NCBI RefSeq assembly: GCF_040796495.1
Contig: NZ_JBFNQN010000004.1
Coordinates: 301,105 to 365,104 of the forward strand
Reading direction: 5' to 3'
Source of the DNA: Kineococcus endophyticus
Lineage (GTDB): Bacteria > Actinomycetota > Actinomycetes > Actinomycetales > Kineococcaceae
DNA length: 64,000 bases
This document shows, in pieces, positions 33,766-43,293 of this stretch. Position 1 is the first letter of the stretch. Each line of letters starts with the position of its first letter. Below the pieces are notes generated by a model, which searched no databases, was not told the DNA's origin, and saw nothing but the letters and a program-made list of their open reading frames with translations. A program made the position numbers and the translations under genes.

Positions 33766-35598
33766 GTGCCCAACACCGACCAGCCGGCGCAGCAGGAGAC
33801 CGGACGGCCGAGCAGCGACCGGCCACGACGGCCGTGGTTCCGGCGACCCACCACCTGGGTGGGCCTCGGCGTCGTCGTCATCGCGGGCGGGTACTGCGCC
33901 GCGGCCCTCGCCCTGGGCGGCCAGGCGCCGCGGGGGACGACCGTCCTCGGCGCCGACGTGGGTGGGCAGGACCGCGCGGCCGTCGAAAGCACGCTGAGCG
34001 GGCGTGCGCAGCAGCTGTCCACCACGCCCGTCGCCCTGCAGGTCACCGGCGCCGGCGCGTCCGCGACCGACGAGGTCGTGCCCGGCGAGGCCGGGCTGGC
34101 CGTCGACGCCGCCGCCACCGCCGAACGCCTCACCGGCCCGGCGTGGGCCCCCGCCGACCTCTGGCGCCACCTCCCCGGCGGGACGACGCAGGCGCCGGAG
34201 GTCGACGTCGACACCGCGGCCCTGCGGACCGCGCTGCAACCGCTCGCCGACTCCGTGGCCGTCGCCCCCGTCGAGGGGGCCGTCACGTTCGACGTGCGCG
34301 AGGACGGCACCGTCGAACCCGCCGTCACCGCCCCGGAGGACGGGCGCGCCCTCGACGTCGACGCCGCCGCCCGCGCCGTCAGCGGCGGGTGGCTGAGCGG
34401 TCGCCCGGTGACGCTGCAGGCCGCCGTCGCCGAGCCGTCCGTCGACGCCGCGGGGATCCAGTCCGCCGTCGAAGCCGTCGCGCGGCCCGCCGTGGCCGGC
34501 AACCTCGTCGTCGCCGGCGGCGGCCGGGAGGCGACCCTCGCCCCCGCCGCCTTCGCCCGGTCCCTCGCCGTCCGGCCCGTCGACGGGAAGGCGGCCCTCG
34601 TCGCCGACGGCGCCGGGTTGCAGGCCGCCCTCGTGGCCGCCGACCCGCAGTTCGAGAGCGCCGCGCAGGACGCGCGCATCGAGATCGTCGGCGAGACTCC
34701 CCAGGTCGTGCCGGCCGTCGCCGGCCGCGCCGCGCCGCCGGAGGACCTCGCGAAGGCCGTCACGGGCGCCCTCACCGGTGAGCAACCGACGCGCCGTGCG
34801 GAGGTGCAGCTCACCGAGTCCCAGCCCGCGCTGACGACGGAAGCGCTGCAGCAGCTGGGGATCACCGAGCGCATCTCCACGTTCGCCACCACCCTGACGG
34901 CGAACAAGGGCCGCACCGAGAACATCCGCATCGCCGCCTCGCACGTCGACGGCACGATCCTGCGCCCGGGGGAGGAGTTCTCCCTCAACGACACCGTCGG
35001 GGAGCGCACGCCCGAACGCGGGTTCAACCGCGCGCCCGTCATCTCCGGCGGCCGGCTCGTCGACGACTACGGCGGCGGCGTCTCGCAGCTGTCCACCACG
35101 CTGTTCAACGCGGTGTTCTTCGGCGGCCTCGACGAGATCGAGCACAAACCGCACTCGTTCTACATCTCCCGCTACCCCGAGGGCCGGGAGGCCACGATCG
35201 ACTGGCGCAGCATCGACAACCGCTTCCGCAACGACTCCGGCCACGGCGTCTACATCCAGGCCGGGATCGTCGGGAACCAGGTCGTCGTCTCGATGTACGG
35301 GACGAAGTTCATGGACGTCACGGCCGAGAAGTCCGTGCGGCGCAACGTCAAGCCGCCGCGGACGATCTACGACACCTCCGGCGGCTGCAAGGCCAGTTCG
35401 GCCACGGCGACGGGGTTCACGGTCGACGTCACGCGCGTCATGACGCCCGTCGGTGGCGGTGCGCCGCAGCGGGAGACGTGGACGACGGTCTACAACCCCG
35501 AGAACCGCATCGTCTGCGGACCCGACCCGGCGACGGTGCGGCCGAGCAGCCCCGCACCCTCCAGCCCCACGGCTCCTGTCGGGACCCCGGCCCAGTAG
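33766..35598 (+). CDS. VanW-family protein with peptidoglycan-binding domains
   Basis: A 610-residue membrane-anchored extracellular protein. It has a short basic cytoplasmic tail, one helix (WVGLGVVVIAGGYCAAALAL), and an extracellular part with two repeats of the PG_binding_4 type. The C-terminal VanW domain follows (RTENIRIAASHVDGTILRPG, FSLNDTVGERTPERGF, DDYGGGVSQLSTTLFNAVFF, YPEGREATIDW). VanW proteins accompany some glycopeptide-resistance loci but most, as here, stand alone and are presumed to act on the cell wall. GTG at 33766 follows GGGGGAAC. It is divergent from the TetR gene. Confidence 0.88.
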   Translation: MPNTDQPAQQETGRPSSDRPRRPWFRRPTTWVGLGVVVIAGGYCAAALALGGQAPRGTTVLGADVGGQDRAAVESTLSGRAQQLSTTPVALQVTGAGASATDEVVPGEAGLAVDAAATAERLTGPAWAPADLWRHLPGGTTQAPEVDVDTAALRTALQPLADSVAVAPVEGAVTFDVREDGTVEPAVTAPEDGRALDVDAAARAVSGGWLSGRPVTLQAAVAEPSVDAAGIQSAVEAVARPAVAGNLVVAGGGREATLAPAAFARSLAVRPVDGKAALVADGAGLQAALVAADPQFESAAQDARIEIVGETPQVVPAVAGRAAPPEDLAKAVTGALTGEQPTRRAEVQLTESQPALTTEALQQLGITERISTFATTLTANKGRTENIRIAASHVDGTILRPGEEFSLNDTVGERTPERGFNRAPVISGGRLVDDYGGGVSQLSTTLFNAVFFGGLDEIEHKPHSFYISRYPEGREATIDWRSIDNRFRNDSGHGVYIQAGIVGNQVVVSMYGTKFMDVTAEKSVRRNVKPPRTIYDTSGGCKASSATATGFTVDVTRVMTPVGGGAPQRETWTTVYNPENRIVCGPDPATVRPSSPAPSSPTAPVGTPAQ

Positions 35599-35612
35599 GG
35601 CACGATCGTCCC

Positions 35613-36197
35613 GTGCCCACGGTTCACCTGACCCAGGACGAGGCCGCCGACGACCTGCTGTCGCGGGACCCGCTGGCCCTGCTGCTCGGCATGCTGCTCG
35701 ACCAGCAGGTGCCGATGGAGTGGGCGTTCTCCGCCCCGAAGCTGCTCGCCGAGCGGATGGGCGCGCAGGTCCTGTCGGCGCACGACCTCGCCGCGGCCGA
35801 CCCGGGGACGGTCGAGGCGTGGTTCAAGGGACCCCCGGCGCTGCACCGGTACCCGGGGTCGATGGCCAAGCGCGCCCAGGCCCTCGCGCAGGCACTGGTC
35901 GACACCTACGACGGGCGCACCGAGGACCTGTGGACGGGGGTGGCGGACGGCCGGGAGCTGTTCAAGCGGTTGTCCGCGCTGCCCGGGTTCGGTGCGCAGA
36001 AGGCCAAGATCTTCGTCGCCCTGCTCGGCAAGCGCTACGAGGTGCAGCCGGAGGGCTGGCGCGGCGCCGCGGGCGACTACGGCGAGGAGGGGTCCTACCG
36101 GTCGGTCGCCGACATCGTCGACGCCGAGTCGCTGCAGAAGGTGCGCGCGACCAAGCAGGAGGCCAAGCGGGCCGCGAAGGCGGCCAAGGGGTCCTGA
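35613..36197 (+). CDS. HhH-GPD-type base excision DNA repair protein
   Basis: A 194-residue protein of the endonuclease III/HhH-GPD superfamily in its short actinobacterial form. It begins LTQDEAADDLLSRDPLALLL and DQQVPMEWAFSAP, and the helix-hairpin-helix is LSALPGFGAQKAKIFVALLG. A Lys in the hairpin is retained; the position of the catalytic Asp is not obvious to me, so activity is uncertain. It lacks the iron-sulfur Cys loop of Nth. The C-terminus is Lys/Ala-rich. The GTG start lies 15 bases after the VanW stop. Confidence 0.82.
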   Translation: MPTVHLTQDEAADDLLSRDPLALLLGMLLDQQVPMEWAFSAPKLLAERMGAQVLSAHDLAAADPGTVEAWFKGPPALHRYPGSMAKRAQALAQALVDTYDGRTEDLWTGVADGRELFKRLSALPGFGAQKAKIFVALLGKRYEVQPEGWRGAAGDYGEEGSYRSVADIVDAESLQKVRATKQEAKRAAKAAKGS

Positions 36198-36207
36198 CGG
36201 GGGACCG

Positions 36208-36519
36208 TCAGAGGGGCAGGACGTCCAGGTCCACGGCCCGCACGGGCCACAGGTCGAGGTCGAAGTGGACCCCGGGCAGCGCGTGGTTCAGCTCCGACTG
36301 CAGCCGGAACCCCTCGCTGGCGTACGTGGTGCAGGACGACGGGGAGTCCCACCCGCACAGGTCGACGGGGTGGTGCTCGTCGAAGTAGGCCTGCCAGGCC
36401 AGCAGGCCCGTGCGCAGGTGCTCGTCCAGGCCCAGGTGGTCCAGGTGCGTGGGGCTGAGGACGAAGCCCCCGAGGTCGGCCGGCGCCCACACGGGCGTCG
36501 GGGCCAGGTAGTCGCTCAT
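36208..36519 (-). CDS. Hypothetical protein, 103 residues
   Basis: I do not recognise this protein. It is acidic and rich in Trp, Asp and Leu (VWAPADLGGFVLSP, LAWQAYFDEHHPVD, FDLDLWPVRAVDLDVLPL), with no signal peptide or membrane helix. ATG at 36519 is the likely start; an upstream extension reads Arg-rich shadow sequence. It is convergent with the HhH-GPD gene. Direct repeats TTGAGCGA occur just upstream of its start on this strand. Confidence 0.6.
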   Translation of the reverse strand: MSDYLAPTPVWAPADLGGFVLSPTHLDHLGLDEHLRTGLLAWQAYFDEHHPVDLCGWDSPSSCTTYASEGFRLQSELNHALPGVHFDLDLWPVRAVDLDVLPL

Positions 36520-36837
36520 GAGGCGCAATCGCTCAAGTCGCTCAAACGGCACGCGTCGAGGGTAGGCCCTCCACGGGGGTGCTCCGGACCACCGCGGACG
36601 GCGTCGCACCGCCTGCGCCGCAACGTTTGCAACGACGCACCGTCGTAGTTGAGAGGGGGACGACGCCATCCGGGGTTCGCCCGCCGTTCACCCGCTGGTC
36701 GGGGGAGCTCCCGGCGTCCGTCCAGGTGGTTCCCGGCCTCCCGGCAGGCTCGCAGCTGAACCCCGGGGCCCGCCGGATCCGTGTAGCCGGTGACACGACG
36801 CCCCGACCGGACGGCGTCACGACTCACGGGGGTCCCC
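36520..36837. other. Intergenic stretch before the YceI-like gene
   Basis: A 318-base region with no convincing gene. It holds tandem TTGAGCGA words (minus strand, about 36526-36545) next to the hypothetical gene and a GCAACG direct repeat (36620-36625 and 36629-36634). No strong terminator or operator could be identified. Confidence 0.5.
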
Positions 36838-37590
36838 ATGAGCAGCACCAGCACCACCGACAGTCCCTCCCGCTCCACGGGGCCGGGCCGGCCGCGCCGC
36901 CGCAGGCTCTGGATCGGGCTGGCCGTGGTCGTCGTCCTCCTCGTCCTGGCCGCCGTCGTGGGCCCGCGGATCTACGCGAAGGTCGAGGGCGCCAAGGCCG
37001 CGGCCCCGCTCGTCACCGCCGGCTCCACGCCGAGCGCGACCGCCACCGCGGCCTCCACCGACGCCGCGCTCAACGGGTCGTGGGCGATCACGAGCGGTGG
37101 CACCGCGGGATACCGCGTCGACGAGGTCCTCAACGGCCAGAACGTCACCGTCACGGGGCGGACGGACGAGGTCACGGGCTCGCTCACCGTCGACGGCGGG
37201 CAGCTCACCGCGGGGAAGGTGTCCGTCGACCTCGCCAGCGTCGAGACCGACTCCAGCGCCCGCGACGGGCAGTTCCGCGGCGCCGACATCATGGACGTCG
37301 ACCGCTTCCCGACCGCCGACTTCGCCGTGACCTCCCCCGTCCCGCTCGGTGGGCTCGAGGTCGGCTCGACGATCGCCGTCCAGCTCACCGGGGCGATGAC
37401 GCTCAAGGGCACGACGAAGGACGTCACCGTCCCCGCGACCGTGCAGCGCACGGCGGACAAGGCCGTGACCGTCACGGGCTCGCTGCCGGTCACGTGGTCC
37501 GACTACGGCGTGCAGGCGCCGAACCTCGGCTTCGTGTCCGTCCAGGACGCCGGGACGATCGAGTTCTCGGTCCCCGCCGTCCCGGCCTGA
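36838..37590 (+). CDS. Membrane-anchored YceI-like protein
   Basis: A 250-residue protein with a basic N-terminus, one helix (LWIGLAVVVVLLVLAAVVGP) and an extracellular YceI lipocalin-like domain (SWAITSGGTAGYRVDEVL, FRGADIMDVDRFPTADFAV, MTLKGTTKDVTVPATVQ). YceI domains bind isoprenoid or amphiphilic ligands; the ligand is unknown. It lacks the cytochrome b561 neighbours of Proteobacterial yceI. ATG at 36838 was chosen; an open frame back to 36790 is unsupported. Confidence 0.85.
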   Translation: MSSTSTTDSPSRSTGPGRPRRRRLWIGLAVVVVLLVLAAVVGPRIYAKVEGAKAAAPLVTAGSTPSATATAASTDAALNGSWAITSGGTAGYRVDEVLNGQNVTVTGRTDEVTGSLTVDGGQLTAGKVSVDLASVETDSSARDGQFRGADIMDVDRFPTADFAVTSPVPLGGLEVGSTIAVQLTGAMTLKGTTKDVTVPATVQRTADKAVTVTGSLPVTWSDYGVQAPNLGFVSVQDAGTIEFSVPAVPA

Positions 37591-37684
37591 CGTCCGCGGG
37601 GTCCCCTCGGGAGGTGTCCCGGGCGAACCGGTGGATGCGCCGGATCGCCTGCGGGACAGGCCCCCTGGTCCCTAACCTGCTGGC

Positions 37685-39346
37685 ATGTCGTCCGCGGGAG
37701 CGGTGGACCCGCTGCTCCTGCGTGCGTGGCAAGAGGTCTCCGAGGGAACCATCGTGCTCGACGCGCAGCAGTGGCGCGTCGAGCACGTCAACGCCGCCGG
37801 CGCCGCCCTGTACGGCCTCTTGCCGTCGCAGATGGTGGGCCGGCTGCTGTCCGACGTGTTCCCCGCCGCGGTCGGCAGCGACTTCCACGACGAGCTGCGC
37901 CGCACGCGCGCCGAGGGCGGGCTCGTCACCTGGACCGGCCCCGTCCCCGGCACCGACCGGTGGATCGCGGTCCGGGCCCAGCGCGTCGACGGCCCGGACG
38001 GGCGGCAGACCGTCCTGTGCTCCTTCCGCGACGTCACCGCCGAGCGGGCGCTCGAGGTCGAGCGCGACGCCCTCATGGGATCGCTGCAGCGGTCCCTGGA
38101 GAACACGACGCGGCTGCTGCGGCTGTCCGAGGCGCTGACCGCCACGCGCACGGTGGCCGACGTCGCCGAGGTGGCCGCCGCCGCGGCGCGCGAGGGCTTC
38201 GGGGCGACGTACGCGGCGGTGTCCGTCGTCGACCACGACCGCCAGGTCCTGCGCACCCCCTTCACGGGCGACTACGCGCCCGGGGCGCAGGAGCACTGGC
38301 AGGACGTGCCCCTCGACGGTCCCGGCCCGGGACTCGTCGCCCTGCGCGACGGGCAGCCGCGGTTCGACGACGAGGACAGCCTGCGCTCGGGGTTCCCCGA
38401 GCTCGCCCACCGCTGGGACGTCTCGCGGGCCCGGCTCGTCGCGACCGTCCCGCTGCTGGCCGCCCGCCGCAGCGTCGGGCTGCTCACCGTCGTCTGGCGC
38501 GAGGACGTCGACCTGCCCGAGGGGCAGCGGGCCATGCTGGTGGCCCTCGCCTCCTACACGACGCAGGCGCTGCAGCGGGCCCTGCTGCTGGCCGAGCGGA
38601 CGGCGACGGCCCGCACGCTGCAGAACTCCATGCTCACGACGGACCTGCCCCAGGCCGGCGGGCTCGAGCTCGTCGCCCGGTACGTCGCCGCCCACACCGA
38701 CGACCAGGTCGGGGGCGACTGGTACGACGGCGTGCTGCTCCCGGACGGGACGACGCTGCTCGTCATCGGCGACGTCGCCGGGCACGACATCACCGCGGCC
38801 GCCGAGATGGGGCAGCTGCGCATCGCCCTGCGCGCCCTGGCCGTCGACCGCGACGACCCGCCCGCGCTGCTGCTGGACCGCCTGGAGTCGGTCGTCGACT
38901 CCTTCCGCGCCGACGCGATCCTGGCCAGCTGCCTCGTCGTGCGCGTCGAGCAGGACGCCGGCGCCCGCGCGGCCGGGGTGCGGGTGCTGCGCTGGGCCAA
39001 CGCCGGCCACCCGCCGCCCGTCCTCGTCCTGGCCGACGGCACCGCCCGCGTCCTCGACGCCGACCCCGACCTCCTGCTCGGGGTGGGGGCCGGTCACCGC
39101 ACCGACCACGTCGTCGAGGTCCCCGCGGGGGCGACGCTGCTGCTCTACACCGACGGCCTCGTCGAGCGCCGCGACGACGACCTCGACGTGGGCATCGAGC
39201 GGTTGCGCGCCAAGGCGTCCGGTCTGGCCGGTCCGCACCTGGCCGCGGCGCTGGACGAGCTGCTCGCGGAGGTCGAGGACGGGGGCCCGGACGCGGGCGG
39301 GGACGACGTCGCGCTGCTCGCGGTCCGCTTCCACCCGCAGCCCTGA
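37685..39346 (+). CDS. PAS-GAF-PP2C (SpoIIE-type) serine phosphatase
   Basis: A 553-residue cytoplasmic signalling phosphatase. An N-terminal PAS domain (EGTIVLDAQQWRVEHVNAAG) is followed by a GAF domain (about residues 140-300) and a SpoIIE-type PP2C domain. The PP2C metal-site motifs are intact: GGDWYDGVLLPDG, VIGDVAGHD, ANAGHPPPVLV, LLYTDGLVERR and the final GGDDVALLAV. Such proteins dephosphorylate anti-sigma antagonists in partner-switching stress systems. No anti-sigma or antagonist gene adjoins it, so the partner is unknown. Peptide deformylase follows 16 bases downstream. Confidence 0.9.
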   Translation: MSSAGAVDPLLLRAWQEVSEGTIVLDAQQWRVEHVNAAGAALYGLLPSQMVGRLLSDVFPAAVGSDFHDELRRTRAEGGLVTWTGPVPGTDRWIAVRAQRVDGPDGRQTVLCSFRDVTAERALEVERDALMGSLQRSLENTTRLLRLSEALTATRTVADVAEVAAAAAREGFGATYAAVSVVDHDRQVLRTPFTGDYAPGAQEHWQDVPLDGPGPGLVALRDGQPRFDDEDSLRSGFPELAHRWDVSRARLVATVPLLAARRSVGLLTVVWREDVDLPEGQRAMLVALASYTTQALQRALLLAERTATARTLQNSMLTTDLPQAGGLELVARYVAAHTDDQVGGDWYDGVLLPDGTTLLVIGDVAGHDITAAAEMGQLRIALRALAVDRDDPPALLLDRLESVVDSFRADAILASCLVVRVEQDAGARAAGVRVLRWANAGHPPPVLVLADGTARVLDADPDLLLGVGAGHRTDHVVEVPAGATLLLYTDGLVERRDDDLDVGIERLRAKASGLAGPHLAAALDELLAEVEDGGPDAGGDDVALLAVRFHPQP

Positions 39347-39362
39347 CCTACGATCACGTGTC

Positions 39363-39968
39363 GTGAGCTCCCCTGAAGACCCCGCGTCGACCCCCGTCGA
39401 GCCGGCGGAGCGGGTCCCCGTCGTCTTCGAGGGGCGCACCGGGGTCGTCCACCCGATCACGCGGTACTTCACGCCCGTGCTGCACCGCCCCTGCACGCCC
39501 GTGACGGCCTTCGACGACGACCTCGTCCAGCTCGTCGCCGACATGTTCGCCTCGATGGACGCCGCCGACGGCGTGGGCCTGGCCGCCAACCAGATCGGCG
39601 TCGACGCGCGCGTCTTCGTCGTCGACTGCCCCGACGCGGAGTCGGAGACGACGGGCGAGAACGTCGTCGCCCACGTCGTGAACCCCGTCCTGCACCTGCC
39701 CACGGGCCGCAAGCGCCGCCTCGACCTCGACGGCGAGGGCTGCCTGTCCGTGCCCGGCGAGTACGCCGACCTGGCCCGCCCCGACACCGCCGAGGTCCGC
39801 GGCGTCGACGTCCACGGCCGGCCCGTCCGCATCGTCGGCACCGGCCTGCTCGCCCGCTGCCTGCAGCACGAGAGCGACCACCTCGACGGCGTCGTCTACG
39901 TCGACCGGCTGCCCGCCGACGAACGCGCCGAGATCCTCGAGGCGGCCGGTCTGCGGGCGCCCGCGTGA
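39363..39968 (+). CDS. def: Peptide deformylase
   Basis: A 201-residue metalloenzyme that removes the formyl group from nascent N-terminal Met. All three motifs are present: [18 protein letters not shown] with the metal Cys, and QHESDHLDG with the two metal His and catalytic Glu. GTG at 39363 gives about 30 residues more than the minimal domain, as in many actinobacterial forms. Its stop overlaps the tsaD start, so the two are translationally coupled. Confidence 0.95.
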   Translation: MSSPEDPASTPVEPAERVPVVFEGRTGVVHPITRYFTPVLHRPCTPVTAFDDDLVQLVADMFASMDAADGVGLAANQIGVDARVFVVDCPDAESETTGENVVAHVVNPVLHLPTGRKRRLDLDGEGCLSVPGEYADLARPDTAEVRGVDVHGRPVRIVGTGLLARCLQHESDHLDGVVYVDRLPADERAEILEAAGLRAPA

Positions 39969-41008
39969 TCGTCCTCGGGGTCGAGTCCAGCTGCGACGAG
40001 ACCGGTGTCGGCCTCGTCAGCGAGGGCGTGCTGCTCGGCGACGCGCTCGCCTCGAGCATGGACGCCCACGCCCGCTTCGGCGGTGTCGTCCCCGAGGTCG
40101 CGGCCCGCGCCCACCTCGAGGCCATCGTCCCCGTCCTGCACGAGGCGCTGGACAAGGCGTCCCTGCAGCTGTCCGACGTCGACGCCGTCGCCGTGACCGC
40201 GGGGCCCGGGCTGTCGACGGCCGTGCAGGTCGGGCTGGCCTCGGCCAAGGCGCTCGCGTTCGCGCTCGACAAGCCGCTCTACGGCGTCCACCACCTCGCC
40301 GGGCACGCGGCCGTCGACGTCCTGGAGCACGGCCCGCTGCCCTCGCGGTGCGTGGCGCTCGTCGTCAGCGGCGGGCACACGTCCCTGCTGCTGCTCGGCG
40401 ACCTCGGCCGCGACCCGATCGTGCACCTCGGCGACACCATCGACGACGCGGCGGGGGAGGCCTTCGACAAGGTCGCCCGCGTCCTCGGCCTCGGCTACCC
40501 CGGCGGACCGGTCGTGGACCGCGTGGCCCGCGAGGGCGACCCGCACGCCATCGGCTTCCCCCGCGCGCTGTCCCGGCCCTCGGACCCGGCGTACGGGTTC
40601 TCCTTCTCGGGGGTGAAGACGGCCGTCGCGCGCTGGGTCGAGGCCCGCGTCGACGCCGGGGGCGAGGTGCCCGTCGCCGACGTCGCGGCGAGCTTCCAGG
40701 AGGCCGTCGCCGACGTCCTGACCCGCAAGGCCCTCGCTGCGTGCCGCGAGCACCGCGTCGACACGCTGCTGCTCGTCGGCGGGGTGGCGGCGAACTCGCG
40801 CGTCCGGTCCCTGGCCGAGGAGCGTTGCGCCGCAGCCGGTGTCGAGCTGCGCGTGCCGCCCATCCGGTTGTGCACCGACAACGGCGCGATGATCGCCGCC
40901 GTCGGCGACCTGCTCGTCCGCGCCGGTGCGCCGGCGTCGGGGCTGGACCTGGGGGCGGACCCGTCCGCGCCGCTGACGGGGGCGCTGCTCGCCGGTCCCT
41001 GGACCTGA
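39965..41008 (+). CDS. tsaD: tRNA N6-threonylcarbamoyladenosine transferase subunit
   Basis: A 347-residue ASKHA-fold protein that transfers the threonylcarbamoyl group to A37 of ANN-decoding tRNAs. The hallmarks are [15 protein letters not shown], the metal-site His in [26 protein letters not shown] and the [13 protein letters not shown] end. The GTG start overlaps the def stop. No tsaB, tsaE or rimI lies next to it in this window. Confidence 0.95.
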   Translation: MIVLGVESSCDETGVGLVSEGVLLGDALASSMDAHARFGGVVPEVAARAHLEAIVPVLHEALDKASLQLSDVDAVAVTAGPGLSTAVQVGLASAKALAFALDKPLYGVHHLAGHAAVDVLEHGPLPSRCVALVVSGGHTSLLLLGDLGRDPIVHLGDTIDDAAGEAFDKVARVLGLGYPGGPVVDRVAREGDPHAIGFPRALSRPSDPAYGFSFSGVKTAVARWVEARVDAGGEVPVADVAASFQEAVADVLTRKALAACREHRVDTLLLVGGVAANSRVRSLAEERCAAAGVELRVPPIRLCTDNGAMIAAVGDLLVRAGAPASGLDLGADPSAPLTGALLAGPWT

Positions 41009-41074
41009 CGGCACTACCCGGGGCAGCCGTACGTTGGCTGGGAGACAGTTCCCCGGACGAAAGGCGTCGGACCC

Positions 41075-41779
41075 GTGGCCATCGACTACTCGAAGAAGGC
41101 GAACAGCCCCGAACCGCCCGCGGGCGGTGGAGGTGGGGGCGTCTCGCTCTCGAAGGTGACGCTGACCAAGTCCGCGCCGAAGGTGTCGCTGTCGAAGTCG
41201 GGCGGGGCCGGCGGCACGCTGCGCGTGCACCTGGCCTGGAACGCGCGTCCGGCCGGGGCCGCCCCCGCCTCGGGTGGCGGGTTCTTCTCCAAGCTCAAGG
41301 CCGCCGCGGCCCCGCAGTCCGGGATCGACCTGGACATCGGCGCGCTGTACGAGTTCTCCGACGGGTCCAAGGGCGTCGTGCAGGCCCTCGGCAACGCCTT
41401 CCGCGACCGCGGTGCCGGTGACCCGGTCGTCTGGCTCGACGGCGACGACCGCACCGGTGGCGGCGGGGAGAACCTCTTCGTCGACCTCGGTCAGGCGGCC
41501 CGCATCAAGCGGATCCTCGTCTTCGCCTTCATCTACGAGGGCGTCCCGAACTGGGCCGCCGCCGACGGCGTCGTGACCCTGCACCCGACCTCCGGCCCCG
41601 AGATCGAGGTGCGCCTCGACGAGCACGACGACCGCTCGCCCATGTGCGCGATCGCCCAGATCGTCTCCGACGGCCGCGAGGTGTCCGTCCAGCGCGAGGT
41701 GCGGTACGTGCAGGGCGGGCAGCAGGCCCTCGACGAGGCGTTCGGGTGGGGCATGAAGTGGCGGACCGGGCGCAAGTGA
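41075..41779 (+). CDS. TerD-family stress protein
   Basis: A 234-residue protein with a Gly-rich, repeated N-terminus (VSLSKVTLTKSAPKVSLSKS) and a TerD domain (IDLDIGALYEFSDGSKG, VVWLDGDDRTGGG, RILVFAFIYEGVPNW, VRLDEHDDRSPMCAIAQ). The acidic loops match the calcium-binding positions of TerD. These proteins occur in tellurite and general stress-response clusters; none of the other ter genes is adjacent, so this is a solitary copy. GTG at 41075 follows a purine-rich stretch. Confidence 0.88.
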   Translation: MAIDYSKKANSPEPPAGGGGGGVSLSKVTLTKSAPKVSLSKSGGAGGTLRVHLAWNARPAGAAPASGGGFFSKLKAAAAPQSGIDLDIGALYEFSDGSKGVVQALGNAFRDRGAGDPVVWLDGDDRTGGGGENLFVDLGQAARIKRILVFAFIYEGVPNWAAADGVVTLHPTSGPEIEVRLDEHDDRSPMCAIAQIVSDGREVSVQREVRYVQGGQQALDEAFGWGMKWRTGRK

Positions 41780-41835
41780 CGGCGTCCGTCTGAGGTCCCT
41801 GCGACCGCGTTGCCTCCCCGCTGCCGCGGGGTGAG

Positions 41836-41886
41836 GCCTCGTTGCCTCCCCGCGGCCGGTGATCGACCTCGGGGAGGCAACGAGGC
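41836..41886. terminator. Perfect 17-bp hairpin between convergent genes
   Basis: GCCTCGTTGCCTCCCCG (41836-41852) is exactly complementary to 41870-41886, with a 17-base loop. A partial direct copy of the left arm (GTTGCCTCCCCG) lies just upstream at about 41809. It is a likely bidirectional terminator for terD and the anti-sigma gene. Confidence 0.82.
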
Positions 41887-41910
41887 GTTCCCCGCGGGGT
41901 CCGCGCCCGC

Positions 41911-42624
41911 TCAGGCGCGGGGGAGCGGGAGGGTGAGGACGGTCGCGCCCGCGTCGTCGAGCACCTCGAACCCCGTCGCGTCGTCGCGCAGGACGGCGGC
42001 CTGCATGTCGCACGTCAGCTCCCCCGCCCCGACGCCGAGGAACTCCCCGGCCGGTCGCGTCGCACCGTCCGCGGTGCGCACGACGGCGCGGTAGGTCCGC
42101 CCGGCGGCGAAGCCCGACGCCTCGAACGTCACCTCCACGCCCCACGTGTGCGGGACGACGACGGCGGGCGCGTCGGCCCTGAGGCCCGAGGCGACGACGG
42201 TCAGGGGCAGCTCCTCGACGGCCACCGCGGGCGCCGGGTCGCGGGTCGCGACCTGCCAGGTGACGCCGGTGGCGACGCCCGCCGCCACGACCGCAGCGGC
42301 CACCGGGACGAGCGCCGCGCGCAGCCGACGCGTCCTGGACGCGCGCCGTTCGCGGCGGTCGCGCAGCACCGACTCCTGCCGGACGGCGGCCAGCACCCGG
42401 TCGCCCAGCTCCCGGGGCGGTGCCGCCTCGCCCGGCAGCCGGTCCGGGTCGACGAGGCGCAGGTCCGCGCGCAGCGGTGCGAGCTCGGCGAGCTCGGCCC
42501 GGCAGTCCGCGCACCCGTCGAGGTGGGCCTGCACGCGCGCGGTGTCCGCGGGCGGCGTCAGGCCGAGGGCGTGCAGGCCCAGCAGCTCGCGCAGCTCCCG
42601 GTGCTCCCCCTGGTCCCCGCTCAC
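41911..42624 (-). CDS. Zinc-binding anti-sigma factor (RskA-like)
   Basis: A 237-residue membrane anti-sigma factor. The N-terminal cytoplasmic ZAS motif is HLDGCADC (HX3CX2C) preceded by LGLHALGLTP. One helix follows (LVPVAAAVVAAGVATGVTW), then an extracellular RskA-type domain (AVAVEELPLTVVASGL, ATGFEVLDDAGATVLTLPLP). It is expected to hold the adjacent ECF sigma factor at the membrane until proteolysis. The GTG start overlaps the sigma-factor stop (GTGA). Confidence 0.9.
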   Translation of the reverse strand: MSGDQGEHRELRELLGLHALGLTPPADTARVQAHLDGCADCRAELAELAPLRADLRLVDPDRLPGEAAPPRELGDRVLAAVRQESVLRDRRERRASRTRRLRAALVPVAAAVVAAGVATGVTWQVATRDPAPAVAVEELPLTVVASGLRADAPAVVVPHTWGVEVTFEASGFAAGRTYRAVVRTADGATRPAGEFLGVGAGELTCDMQAAVLRDDATGFEVLDDAGATVLTLPLPRA

Positions 42625-43205
42625 GGCTCCACCCCCATCTCGTCCATCGCCACCCGCAGCGCCTTCAGCCCGTAGAAGACCCGGCTGCGGACCGTGCCCA
42701 CCGGGACCCCCAGCTCGGCCGCCCCCTCGGCGGGCGGCCGGTCGCGCAGGTAGGTCTCGACGACCGCCGTCCGGTGCTCCGGGGACAGCCGCCGCAGCGC
42801 CTCCTCGACCACCCACCCCCGCAGGACGTCCTCGCCGGGGTCCTCGCCGACGGCCCCGGTGGTGACGTCGGTGACGTCCGCCACCAGCGCACCCTGCCAG
42901 GGTCGCGCTCCCGCCGCCCGCACGTGGTCGAGCAGGGTGTTGCGGGCGATGGCGAACAGCCAGACCCGCAGGCTCGCGAGCGACGGGTCGTAGCGGTCCG
43001 CCGCCCGCCAGGCGCGCAGGAAGGTCTCCTGCACGACGTCCTGCGCGGCCGCCGCGTCACCGAGCCCGCGCAGGGCGAAGCGGTACAGCTCCGCCCCGTG
43101 CGCCGCGTAGGCGCGCGCGACGTCGGTCTCGTCCCGCAGTCCGTCGGCCCGGCTCGCCTCGTCCTGCAGCGTCGAGCCGCCGCGCCGTCCGTGGCGCCGT
43201 CCCAT
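42621..43205 (-). CDS. ECF RNA polymerase sigma factor (SigK-like pair)
   Basis: A 194-residue sigma-70 group 4 factor. Region 2 (AELYRFALRGLGDAAAAQDV, VVQETFLRAWRAADRYDP) and region 4 (LSPEHRTAVVETYLRDRPPA, LGVPVGTVRSRVFYGLKAL) are complete. ATG at 43205 is the likely start. Organisation with an overlapping RskA-like gene matches SigK/RskA-type pairs. The target promoters are not apparent in this window. The DUF4394 gene 88 bases upstream on the same strand could be a target or cotranscribed. Confidence 0.92.
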   Translation of the reverse strand: MGRRHGRRGGSTLQDEASRADGLRDETDVARAYAAHGAELYRFALRGLGDAAAAQDVVQETFLRAWRAADRYDPSLASLRVWLFAIARNTLLDHVRAAGARPWQGALVADVTDVTTGAVGEDPGEDVLRGWVVEEALRRLSPEHRTAVVETYLRDRPPAEGAAELGVPVGTVRSRVFYGLKALRVAMDEMGVEP

Positions 43206-43293
43206 GCTCCTCCGTCCGTCCTGCTCACCTGCGCCCCGCCGGGGCCGGGTCCGGCAGACCCCCTCAGCCCGCCGGACCCGGCGTCCGTCCGGC

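Noticed and set aside
33766..35598. Vancomycin resistance locus
   Set aside because: VanW-domain proteins are common and no vanHAX, vanRS or vanY homologues accompany it.
37685..39346. Complete partner-switching stress module
   Set aside because: Only the phosphatase is present; no anti-sigma kinase, STAS antagonist or sigma-B-type gene adjoins it. The ECF/anti-sigma pair at 42 kb is of a different, zinc-anti-sigma type.
41075..41779. Tellurite resistance operon
   Set aside because: A single TerD-domain gene without terZABCEF neighbours does not make a tellurite cluster.
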